A stretch of 64,000 nucleotides of DNA from NCBI RefSeq assembly GCF_000189635.1, contig NW_002476155.1:466001-530000 (forward strand). The letters run 5' to 3'. The stretch is from Tetrahymena thermophila SB210. Taxonomy: Eukaryota > Ciliophora > Oligohymenophorea > Hymenostomatida > Tetrahymenidae. The notes below the pieces were generated by a model. The model ran no database searches. It was not told the origin of the DNA and saw only the letters and a list, made by a program, of their open reading frames with translations. Numbering within the stretch: position 1 is the first letter of the stretch; every line of letters starts with the position of its first letter. Shown here piece after piece: positions 37,280-49,024 of this stretch. The position numbers and the translations under genes are program-made.

Positions 37280-37820
37280 ATGGTATCTAACATCTACAAT
37301 TTTAAGGCTCTGCTTAAGCCAATCAACTGCGTATACTTCAAGATAGTATTTGAAAAGGATACCAAAACGATCATTCAGTATGAGATCTTTGACAAGAGAA
37401 TTGTTAATGTTTCTCCTTTTAATAAATTTTTTGAATTACTGCCTGAACTAAGCGCATTTTTTTTGATAAATGTCTAAGCACTCAATGATCACTGAATCAC
37501 CTTCATCAAGGATAAAACGATTAAAGGATCTAATCAAGTTTTTTAGGTAGTTTGATTTTTATTGTTCTCTAAAAACTTCAAGACACTCAGAACTAGGCAT
37601 TTCTTAATAAGTAACCAAATACTTATCTATTTTTTATTAGCGAGTTTCTGAAGAATATGATGAAGCTGACTTGCTCATACAAGGCGAAATATCCATAAAA
37701 GATTCTGTTTCTTAATTGGAATTGGAGGTATATTAGTCGAAATTAAGAGAGATATTTTCTTTGCTTAAGCTCATTTTATTTAAAGATATTTTGGTAATTA
37801 TATTTGATATTTTTTATTGA
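37280..37820 (+). pseudogene. small gene with in-frame TGA; nonsense allele or recoded
   Basis: Frame from ATG 37280 with unusually GC-rich, highly-expressed-type codons (ATC, TAC, AAG, TTC, AAC). A TGA at 37493-37495 (codon 72) interrupts it, but the same frame continues with the same codon style (ITFIKDKTIKGSNQVFQ). It then splices through a good intron (37547-37640, GTAGTT...TTATTAG) into RVSEEYDEADLLIQGEI... and ends TGA at 37818. Full ancestral length would be about 148 codons. An upstream ATG at 37237 starts a coding-looking run (MSRSNFEAEKQ) in a different frame, hinting at a frameshift too. Selenocysteine is possible in ciliates, but no Cys neighbours the TGA. I favour a damaged gene. 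No family recognised. Confidence 0.55.
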
Positions 37821-39784
37821 AAGGGTTTTATTATAAATAATTTTAATAAATATTCTATTCTTTTAAATAAAATAGCTTGTTTTCGTTTGATTGATTTAGT
37901 TATTTATTTTTAGTTGCTGCCAATATTTTTATTAAGATTTTATTTTTTTAATTGTTATAAATGTTTGTTTTTATTAATTATTTATCAATTTAAGAACCAA
38001 TTTACATCATTTCAATTTTTTCGATAAATTGGCTATGACGATATGACGATTAAAGTTGAATGAATAACTCTTTTTTATTTTTCTTTTGGTGAATTCGAAA
38101 TAAAACACTCGTTTACTTAGTGATATTAATTATATATCAGTAATAGCTAAAGCTGAAAATTTAATTAATCTTATGATTTTTTTAAATTAAAAAATAAATC
38201 AGATAGATAATTAGATACTCACCCCTTGAATTAAATAATTGCTTTAATTTCAAACTATTCTCCTTAAGGCAAACTATCTTAAACCAGCCAATACATTAAT
38301 AGCTGTTTTTATTTGATAAAAACACTTTCAATGATTGTTACTTACATCATGAAATTAACTATTTTCTAATGCTACGCCAAATTATTATTTTGTATAACAA
38401 AATTTTAGTTAGCTTACCTAATTTATTCTATGCAACAAACAGATAGTTCACGATAAAAGACAAGCGTCATAATTTTCTTTTTTTTACATTTTTATTATTT
38501 TAGCCTTCCACCTAAAATTTCATATGAATAAATTAAGTAATTTTTAATAAAATAAATTTTATTAAGCAATTTTAGATTAGTTCTTTTTCAAATAAAACAA
38601 ACTTTTATATAAAATATTATAAATATTAAAATTTTTATATGGTTTCTCAATAAAAAGCAATCTCAAATAGAAATGTGTAAAATACTAATTATATTTACTA
38701 AATGCTTCAAGTATAAAAAATATTTTATCTAAAGAAATCATTATGATAATTTATATGAGTATATTTGATTGTTGTTATATTTATAATTATATCTCAGTCA
38801 AAAACAAACATTAAATCCATTAAAAAAATGACGTGCTTTCTCTAAAAAATATTTATTTTTTATTTAAAATAAAAATATATTCTTCAGGTCAAATAAGCTA
38901 TGATTGAATAGTAGTGTAAATAGAATTTTTTTTTCTTTAATCTTTTTTATTTTAAGTTTTTTACTATCTTCTCAATATCTTTTATAAATTATATTTGTTT
39001 TCTATAATTTATTTTTAAATAGTCCTTGAGTTATAAGCCAAACTTTTAAAACTGAAAACATTATTGTTGAATGAGAAAGAAATTATTTAGTGATAAATAA
39101 TTCAGCAAACTAATTTCAATAAAAAGGTTTACTCTTTTAGAAGTAAGACCTAAAATGATTTATTCATAAATACTCTTATTTTAATAAAATTAAATTCAAG
39201 AAAAACAATTAATCAATTGGATAAAATAAAATTATCTTTCAATTTGACATCGATTACAGTTGCTGCTTCTAAGATTTTAAATATAGAAAATTGATTTAAT
39301 TTTATGATCAATATTTTGAAATTAAAATGTAATATCATATAAATTAGGATATTAATGTATTTAAATAAAAAAATAAGCAAATTAGTTTTTTAAATGAGAT
39401 TACAAAATTAAATTTTTTAAAAGCTTTATTTTATTGTGAAAATTTAAATATATTTTTCCTTTTTAGGTTTAAATATTTATTATAATTAATATAAGTGTAA
39501 CAATTAAAAATTTTAGTATATTTATTCACATAAATTCAATATTTTGAAGTTAATAAAATAAATTGATATTTAATTATCAATGATTAGATAGCTTGTTAAT
39601 TTAAAGCAAAATACTATTAAACAGGTCTAAATGAAATATATATTTTTATTTGATAATTTGATAATAATATTGAATTTTATAACAAATTATCATTAAAAAA
39701 TGTATTATTAAAACCTAAAAAAATTTTTATTTTATATTATTTTATGTAATCAATTATTTGAATTGATATTTTAATGGATTTTTA
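37821..39784. other. intergenic
   Basis: Convergent spacer of about 2 kb between a plus-strand and a minus-strand gene. A/T runs; nothing could be supported. Confidence 0.65.
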
Positions 39785-42501
39785 TCAAGCAGTTTTTAAC
39801 ACTCCATCTTGATAGAATCCTTCATAAACTATTTAATCATTTTAGTCTAATATATAACATTTGCCTTATGCTTTGCCTTTTATAAAATACCCATAAAATC
39901 TAAAATTGTTTTATAGTAAAATAACTCCTTCTCCTTCCAAATCATTTTTGTAAAACTCAGCTACGCTTTGTATTTACGAAAAATCATCTGAATCAATTTC
40001 GTTTTATAATTAATTTTAAAAATTATTTCCTAGTTTGATTGATTGATTAGATAAATTATTATTTAAGTATTCGCTTTATTAACTGTTAAGATATTATAGA
40101 TTCTAGCATTAGATTGAATAAATTTGTTATTGATAAGAATTCATTTCATTTTAGTCAATTTTAGATCTCTTTATACTTTAATTGCAATTTAGTTTATTTT
40201 ACTCTTCTTCACTTTTTTATTGATTACAGTTAACCTATTTTATTAAGAGAAAAATTTAAGTAAATAGATTGATTCTGTAAGAATAAAATGAATATTAATC
40301 ATCATTGATAACAGCAATATAAATATTTTTAAATTTTGCTAGTTTTTTAAAAAAATGCTTTTATGTTTGATAATATATCCATTTTTTAGGCAATTTTTGA
40401 TGTTTTAATATTATTAGTTTACATTGACAGAATTACTTTTTAAGGGGAAAATATTTGTATTTAACTCTTTCTTCACTAATTCAGGGCTTCGCACTTAGGA
40501 GTATAGTTGTTGCCTTTCAAAGTTTTAGTTTATTTTCATTTGGTTATTTTCAAATTAAAAATCTGAGTTTTATCTTATGCCATCAACTGACTCTATAATC
40601 ACACTTCCATCTAATTAAATTAAAAAATTCCTCATATTTTTCAAATTTTAAATTAATTTTTATTTTTACTGCTTTGCAATTAATCTCTGAAGCTTATTTT
40701 ATTACTTTCATAAATTATTATGCTTTCCATTTAGTGACGTGATTAATCTATTTAGCTTTAACGCCTTTCTAAAAATTAATTTTTTTATATATCATTTAAC
40801 TAATTCATTTATCGTTCTCTGCATGAGCTGTCATTTTCAGTAATTTACACACTTTAAATTAGAGAGTAATTTTATGTGGGAATAAAAACTGATTTAGTTC
40901 TCTCTTCCAATTCATTTTATTTTCCCATAAGGAATTTATTTGCCTTACCCTAATTATTAAATTAACTCTTAATATTGCATAATAATAAAAGCAAATAATT
41001 AAATACTATCCCAAAATTATTATCAATTTCTAATTATTTTTATTGCAATTGATTTTTTTGCAAATTAAATTAATCTTTACAATTTGTGTGCTACGTTTGT
41101 TATTAGCTATCAATTTAACCTAAATTTTAATTACACTTATTGTTCTCTTAAATTAAAATTTTAGGGCTAGGTTATTAATTTTCTATTTTAATAAATTCCT
41201 TTTTACCAAGGATATAGCAATCTTTAATTGAGGTCTATTTTTATTAAGAACACTATTAAGACATTTGGACATCATTTTGTTGTTAAATTGAGCACAGTAA
41301 ATAATTACTTTTTTATTATTTATATTAATCTACTCTCTCATATTTTTAATGTTAGCAATCATGAAAAATACCTTAATTATCTTTTAAGAAAAGAGTAAAT
41401 ATTTATTCAAAAAATAAATTTCAATAAAGTGCTTAATATTTAGATAAGCTTTAATATAATTTTTTGTATACTTTCTTTTTGATCAGCACTGCTAGAGTAA
41501 GATGACATATCACTATTGTTGATTGAAATTTTATATTCTTAAACATTACTTTTAATTGGTTTATTTATAACTCCCAATTTTTCTGCGAGCTCAATAAAAT
41601 CTGGTCTCTTTTCATCATTTTTAACTAACATTTTACACAAAATTTATGCGAAATCGTAGCTGTACATCTTTTCAACTAAAGATAATTATTAATTTATGAA
41701 TTATTAACTAGCAGAGTCACTATTTTAATGGAAAGAAATACCTATATTTTAATTAACGCATAAATTTAGCATCAGACATCCAAGCGAAAAAACATTTTCT
41801 TTATAAATGTTTGTTGGGTTGATACTCAATTATTTTAATGATTTAGGCTATATTTATGTTTTATTATTGAGTTATGAAGTCTTATTTTTATTTTATATAG
41901 GAAGTATAGTATGCTAATCAATTTTGAGTTAAGAGGGATTTTTAAATTTTTCTTTTAAATACTGTTAAGTGAAAAAATGCTCATTGAGTTTTATATTTCC
42001 TTCATTTGTAATTAAAATAGATTTTAAGTTTAAATTTTAATAAGCAATTTTGTGAATTTGAAGATATGCTAAAGCAGATACTAAACTTTTTAATATAAAA
42101 GTTATTTCTTCTAGTGTAAACAAATGTTATTTTGTTAGAGATCTAAATATATATTCAGAAAGTAGATCACGTTCATAATGCTCAAAAAATAAATTAACTA
42201 AAAGCTATTCAGTGCACATCGAATTATGTTCAGCTCGCTAAATTTTTTTAAGCCTGACCAAATTTGTATGTTTTAATTTCTTAAATATTTTCGTCTTTTA
42301 GATGAACTGCTCCATCTCTAATTAATCACTAAAAATGAAAGATTAAACAGCGTATAGATGCTTTTAAGCTTTATCTTCAGCTATTATAATTTCTCCTTAA
42401 GCACCTTGATTATTTTTTATGTGAACATCGAATTATCTAGATATTGAGTTTATATTATTTTCAACTTACACTGAATTGCTTTAGCAATTTTAATTGCCCA
42501 T
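39785..42501 (-). CDS. MORN-repeat pseudokinase with acylation-type N-terminus
   Basis: Predicted 792-aa protein from four exons: 42501-41472, 41380-40670, 40610-40423 and 40234-39785. The introns (91, 59 and 188 nt) all begin GT and end AG and restore one frame. Residues about 25-310 form a protein-kinase fold: LYAVQSF replaces the AVK lysine strand, YQNLNLKSIL (154-163) replaces the HRDLKxxN loop, no DFG is seen, yet the helix-F motif FSLGCLML is kept. It should therefore lack normal catalysis. The middle is Gln/Asn-rich. About residues 727-785 hold MORN-type repeats (YKNDLEGEGV, FYGYFIKGKAQGK, YEGFYQDG), which often associate with membranes or cytoskeleton. The start MGNQNCQS offers Gly2 and Cys6 for acylation. 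Membrane scaffold role is inferred. Confidence 0.8.
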
Positions 42502-43430
42502 TTTTAATTAGAAAAAACTAGTAATAAGAATATATTCTTTTTTTAAATTTATCAATCAAATAGTGAAAACATTTAGATATAGTAAATTACAGTTAAAAAA
42601 CTATTACTTAAAAACAAAGAAAGAGTATAATAGTTCTTTGAATAAATTTATTTTTAAAATTTATATTTTTTTCAATTTTCTAAAAATCTTTTAAAAATAT
42701 CTTAAATAGCTAAATAATATTTATTTTTTTAGAAATAATTTGGCTAAAAAATATTTTTTAAATCTAATTTATTGATATTTTAGTCGTTTTTTTTTTAAAT
42801 TGCTAAAATTTTTTTGATAAATTCTAAAAAATTGATTAGAAAAGATAAAATATTTATATTTTTATAATAATTTCTTTATGTAAGGAAATTTAGAAAAACT
42901 GAATGATAAATATCTAATACTTCAAAAGATATTTTGATAATATTTATTATGAGTTTTTGATTTTCTAACTTTTAAAGATCTAAATTTATATTAGTTAAAA
43001 GAGGTTCACAGTTTCTTGTTATTTTTTATTTACTTCTCCACTCTTTTTTGAGAACTATTTGATTTAAGAATTTGTTTAAAGAAATTTGTTAAATAATTTG
43101 TAATTATTGCGATACTTTTTGACTACTTTTACCTTTAGGAAATCAAATAACATTATTCAATTAACTCAGAAAGTAAATTTATTTGTTATTATACAGACCA
43201 AATTTCTTTTTAATTTGGAAAAAGGGTAACTTAAACAATGAATTTCTTATTTTTAATTCTTAAATAACACAAAAAGCTGTTTGTTGTAAATTTTCAAAAA
43301 AGTTAACTCTTTAATTTATAAATAACAAGAATTTTTTCAAGCTTTGTTCTAAATTTCTAAGCATTCGTTTACCATAAAAACTAAATATTTATGCAAAAAT
43401 TAAAAAAGCACTTAAATAAAAACCTCAAAT
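42502..43430. other. divergent intergenic region
   Basis: Spacer between the starts of the pseudokinase (minus) and the small gene at 43431 (plus); it presumably holds both promoters. No coding frame could be supported. Confidence 0.6.
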
Positions 43431-44084
43431 ATGATTGATTATTCTAGAGGCTGGCTTATTCCAAGCATAATTTACTCCTTGTAAATTATTAATTTCGACA
43501 ATGACTCATAATTTATTTATTCTGAATTAACCTTAGAATTAAGAGCAGCTTTTCTTATTAATCAGTAAGGAAATTCAGATTTTTATCAATGCCTATGTAA
43601 AACCCAAACTTAATTGAGAAAAAAAAGATTAGAAAAAATGTAATATGATTCTTTACCATTTATCATCAGAAACCACTAACAAATAAAGGAATTCGAAAAG
43701 AGGAAAATTTTTAAAATTTGGATGAAGATATCTCTCAAAAAAAATTTGAGGTAATTTTATAGGTTGATAAAACACAAGATAAAAATAGAAGAAAAAAAAA
43801 GATTTATATGCTTGAAAGAAACTTTTAGTTTATATAAATATAAATTGCCTACAAAAATGAATTTTCAAAATGTAAAAAAAATTCAAGAACATTTAATTAT
43901 CTGTAAACTAGTGAACAGAAATTTCAATATTTTGTTAGAAGAAATAATAAATTTAAAGAATGATAATTCTGTTAGTTTCATTGTCTAAATAACTTTTATT
44001 TATTTAGTTAATTAATTTTATGTGATCAAGTCAGACAGTTGGACTTATCTAATTTCCTTATTACTCTTCAAAATAAGGTTTTGA
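43431..44084 (+). CDS. basic hypothetical protein, 3' end overlaps convergent gene
   Basis: A 217-aa single-exon frame, ATG 43431, TGA 44082-44084. It is strongly basic in the middle (QLRKKRLEKM, EFEKRKIFKIWMKISLKKNLR, IKHKIKIEEKKRF), probably helical, with a hydrophobic end (DSWTYLISLLLFKIRF). No family recognised. The last 54 nt overlap the last codons of the potassium-channel gene on the other strand. Either the genes truly overlap tail to tail, or an unseen intron or earlier end shortens this one. The N-terminal 180 codons have convincing protein composition. Confidence 0.55.
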
Positions 44085-47000
44085 AGGATTAAGAAAGTTA
44101 ATCTTATGTCCTTACCCAAATGAATCTTAGCCCCATTTCTCACTGACAAATTAAGAAAAAATATTGTTTTTTTAACTAATTATATCGTTGGGTAGAGGGT
44201 AAGACATTGTAACATCAATATCAGACCTAAAACTAATTTTTGTTTAACTATTCAAATTTTCTTCATTCTCTTTAAGACTAACTATTTAGTTTTATAATTC
44301 GTCCACATCATGTTAATTCTGTTCATTCTACCCGTTCTACAAATAATTAGAAACATTATTTAATTTAAAAGTGTTTCTGCTAGACCTCTGGGTAAAGTTA
44401 GAGTTGTGCTTATTAGATTACCTTCTAGAAAACACAGAACCTCTGCTGTGATATTTTGAATAGTTAGACTGCTATTTTCCTAATTCCTCACCATCTTTTT
44501 GTTACTCGTACTTATTATATAGAGAATTCAAACTTGAAGTTTCTACTTTATTTGACGATTTTATAGTACTACGCTTTGAGCGTTTTTTATTTCTCAAAAA
44601 GTTAATATTTTTTTGAATATTCTTATTTTTGTAAGACAATACCTTGTCAACATTATTATGTGGAAAGTAATATGCAAAATTTTTTATCTAATCTATTTCA
44701 ACAATTATAAACAATTTCTCCTCCATAAGCAAATTAGTAGCAAAATGAGTCAGTTATTTTTCAGTGCCCTACTTTTCAATATTTTTTTCTATATGTTTAC
44801 TATCAGAGCTTGGAATCCTACTAAGTTTTTTATTTATTTGTCTGTTTTGTGTAATTTAAATAGTTCCTTTTCTTTCACTACTTCTCTTAATTACATCTGG
44901 TTAATGTGAAGGAGGAGCAAAGCTTGATGTTATGTTAACCAACATTCCTTCATCTTAAGATAATCTTTATCTAAAAACTGGTTGCTGTGGAAGAAGGGTG
45001 TTTCTTTGCTTGCCTTTTCTAACGACTTTCATTGAACTTGTTCTCACATCTTCTTCTTATTCTTGTTTTAAACCTGTAGACATTTAATTCAAGTAGCTAT
45101 CTCTTTAATTTATTGACGAAACTCCTCCTCCTCCACCACCAATAGATTCAAATTTAAAGTAACTAGGGTTTTCATTCTAAGTCTACTCAAAAGTTTCTAA
45201 ATGATCATAAAGCTCTTCTATTATTTAATCATTCTCTTCATAATAAATTCTTGCTTGTTAATCTATATCTTATTAAATTGATAATGTTCTTCGATATTTA
45301 ATCTTATTTATCCTTTGGAAGTCTTTATTTCTTTCGTTAAATCCAAAATTAGCATCTCTGATTACTTTGTGGCGATTTGCAACATAGTGTAAATAGGGAC
45401 AATCATTTAGTTGATGATTGAAGCTCCTACAAGAGTAGCATCTATAATATACATATTTTTTTTATTTTTTCAATATGAATTAGATGAAATAGCAAAAAAT
45501 TAAGAACAAAAATAATAAACAATGAAAAATTTATTCAAGAAAAGTAAAAATAATAAAATCTTTATTCAGAAATTCAAAATTATCAGCCTTTGTTCATGAC
45601 TTAATGTGATTACATCTACATTATACCAGCCTTTGAAGTATTTTTAATCTAAAAATGAAATATTATCCATAATATTTTATGATTACATGTTGGTTAATTT
45701 TATATTATGTGTTTTTGAATATAATTAAATTTAATGATTGTGCAAAAGTAAATTAAATCATTAGAAAATTATGGTAGTAATATTCATTATTTAAGCTAAA
45801 TAAATTTGCCATATTATAATTAATTACCTTAATCCTAGCTTTTAGTAGTCTTTAACGATCATAATTTTATCTCTCAGATAGCAAAATCTTTCATAGTCTT
45901 AAGGAAATTCTTACAAAATTTGCAAAAATTCGTCTCTTTTAATCATCAATAGTGTTGTAAATTCTAAACTTCTAACACTCTAAGTCCGATGCAACCCAGT
46001 AAAAAATCCAATAGCTCCAAAATTATCTCCTTTTTTAAGCTACTTTAAAGGTTTAAACTATTCTTTTGCGCCTGTTGATATGTCTATGTATATTTCAACA
46101 CTACCTTTTTCAATGAAGTAAATACATCCTTCATCAGTTTCTCCTTCAAAATAAATAATCTCTTCTGGAGTACACCTAAATTCTTATTTCAATTAAAGCA
46201 AAATAGCTCAATAAAATTGGTTTTAAGTTCTTCAATTAATTTTACCTTTAATTAAGGGAACGGTTCTTTTTAAAATTTCTGGGGAAAAATTATCTCTAAA
46301 CACAGGTGAATCACTCAGCACTAAATGGTTTGCTTCTATTATCAAAGTTTCTTTTAGTGAATCACTTAGCTGGTTGATAATCAAATTTTCTTTTTCTCCA
46401 TCTTTGTTTGATTCTTCAGTCCAATAATAAAGTAAATACTCTCTAATTTCATACCTTAATTCATTGGAGATGTTTTTATTGTGCATGTATCGAGATATTG
46501 TTTGCAGATTCTTTTTGATTTCTTGTTAGTTTTTTCTTAGATCTTAGATAAGCGTTCCTATTTCATTAACTGAATACGCAAATACACCACAAGCTGTGGT
46601 CATAATAACAATACATGTTCCTATTTCGATATTTGTCATCTAAAAATTTTTATTATAATCATAAAAAAAATATCAAAAATAAAATCGCCATAATTTTATT
46701 TTATAAATCATAAAATATTTTGATTTTTTAATTATCTGAATTTTTTAATAAAATTAATTTGATTTGGTATTTTGGATTTCATTTAAGATTTTTAAAAATT
46801 TTCAAGTTTTGTATCAAGAAAATTTAATTACATTTAATAAATTATAAAATCATAAAATTAAAATTAAAGAATTTACTGGTGTAATATCTCCGTAACCAAC
46901 AGTTATCATTGTTAAAGTGATAAAGTAATAAGAGTTAATGTACTATGTTGGCCAGTCTTAATTTTCAATACCACGTTTAACAAGCCAGTTTTAATCACTT

Positions 47001-48079
47001 TACGCTCTTCCAATTAGTAACCATAAGCAAGCAAAATAATGAGAAACGAGTAAGTGAACTATAAGTAGTTTAAATAGTTGCATATATGAACTGATTGAAG
47101 AAACAAGATGAAATTAATCTTATATTTTTCCTATTATAGAATACATCCTATTTAACTTGATTAAAAAGACTAAAAATATAAATCTCAATATAGTATAGTC
47201 AAATTAAACTATAAATAGATCGATAGTAATTGGTAAAATAGGTATTAAGTCTAGTAAGAACGATGTTTAAAGATATTTTAAAATTATAATTCTTCTATCT
47301 ACAATTTGTTTACCTTATTCATAGTATGTTGTATTCATATTTACAAGAATATCAAATAGTAAAAGAAAATACATCAAATAGGCAAAAAAAGGATGTATAA
47401 TATCATAAAATGCAATATTAAATGTGATATAAAGAGGCAAGAAGCCGTTAAATGCCATAATAACTATCATTTATAAAATATCCCAAATCAAACGGAATTT
47501 TCCACTAATAGAAAATAGTGGTATGCTCTTTAAAAACGTTATTATCATATTTTTATTTTTTTAAGCATCATATTAATTCATTAACTTAAGCTCTGATTAG
47601 TAAAATCCCTCTTCATTATTTCCTATTCTTTGCGATACCATTTCCAAATGATTACCTCCTTTATAATTGTCTATACTCCAAAAATCTTTTTTTTCATTTT
47701 GAAACTCTATCGTTTTATCACTTAACAAATTGTAATGCCACGAATTTAATACTTTCATCATTCTACTTGGCATAAACTTTCTCCATTATTTAAAATAATT
47801 TTTAGCTTTTAGCATCATCAATAAATCTTTAAATTTATTTCCCTCTTTTTTTTAACTATTAGCTTAGATATTTTACTCATTTTCTTCATCAACTTATTTC
47901 AATTCAATAATTTGATCTACTGCAAATCCTTATTTTGTTCCTTTTAGAGTTGCTAATGTGTTTTTATTTGACGTAATACGCCTCTTTACATGCGAATCTA
48001 TCTTTTTAATCTTGTCACTGTTATCATTTATATTTGCAACAGTCTTTTAATTATCTGTAATCTGACTATTATCAAACAT
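44031..48079 (-). CDS. CNBD potassium channel with C-terminal zinc knuckle
   Basis: Predicted 1120-aa voltage-gated-superfamily K+ channel. Exons: 48079-46877, 46639-46246, 46182-45828 and 45441-44031; introns of 237, 63 and 386 nt. S1-S6 span about residues 180-430. The pore carries TMITVGYGDITP; the filter TVGYGD at 393-398 marks K+ selectivity. The S4 candidate (ILRFIFLVFLIKLNRMYSI) has few basic residues. A C-linker is followed by a cyclic-nucleotide-binding-type domain at about 525-640 (PEEIIYFEGE, IYFIEKGSVEI, GDNFGAIGFF). The canonical Arg of the phosphate-binding cassette is not obvious, so ligand binding is uncertain. After it, residues 652-665 read C-X2-C-X4-H-X4-C, a zinc knuckle. 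The long Ser/Asn/Gln-rich tail ends at TGA 44033-44031. Plasma or ciliary membrane location is inferred. Confidence 0.93.
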
Positions 48080-49024
48080 CTACTAAGTTTTTTTGAACGG
48101 ATTGTTAATTATTGATATATTTTCTATATATGAAGGCGTATTTAAAATGTTAGAAGATGACATATTCTTGTTTAATTTTAAGGAAGTAAGCTACATTTTT
48201 TCAGCGCTTCTAACTATACTTAGATTTATAATTATACTTTTGTATCAAGCTTATTTGAATAAAATAGATTATTATTAATTGAATATGGCTTTGCTACTTA
48301 ATTATAAGCTAATTGAATGATTAAAAATATTCAAAGTTTTCAATTTTTTAATGATTAAAAAATTCTTTTAACTTATATTTTTGTTAAGTGGTATAGATAA
48401 AAATATTTGCACTCATAATATAAGGATTGGATAGCATAAAAATTTAAGATTTATTTTATAATCTCATTATTTTATGAAAATTGTATTGTTTCTTAGTTAG
48501 CCATTAGATTTGGAGACTACTTACTATCTAATAGAACTATTTTTTTTTTTGCATATAAGGATAACCTATCAACCAACACAAACAATATTTTCTTTTCTTT
48601 TTTTAACTAATAAAAAAATATTCTTTTAAAAAATCAACTAATTAATCGAAATCATTCAAAGAAATTTTATCAGCCTACCCTAATTATTGATTGCTTAATA
48701 AAATTAACTTGAATAATCTATTATTCAAATCATAAATTAATCAAAGTAGATTTTCTTTCTATAATTTAAAATTAATCTATGCTAATTGATAAATAAAATA
48801 ATTTACATAATTATAGCTTTCATAAAAAAAATAATTAAATGATTTGAGATTTTTAAGTGAAAATAATAAAAATAATAATAGAATATTTATTTATAAAGAA
48901 TACTTTTATTTGAAAACAAAAGTAGTTAAATAAAAAAAAATATTTAATTATAATTAATTTTATATATGTATATATTAATATAGTTGTAAGTTGGTTGTTA
49001 AAGCTAGGCAGATTTGTAGATTTT
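48080..49024. other. intergenic
   Basis: Spacer between two minus-strand genes; it contains the channel promoter and the 3' flank of the ATPase gene. A/T runs only. Confidence 0.65.

Noticed and set aside
37493-37495. TGA as a confirmed selenocysteine codon
   Set aside because: No Cys-x-x-Sec type context, no thioredoxin-like motif and no SECIS could be recognised; left as an open question only.
44613-44909. Open frame on the plus strand, Phe/Leu/Ile-rich
   Set aside because: It is antisense to the Lys/Asn/Ser-rich tail of the potassium-channel gene.
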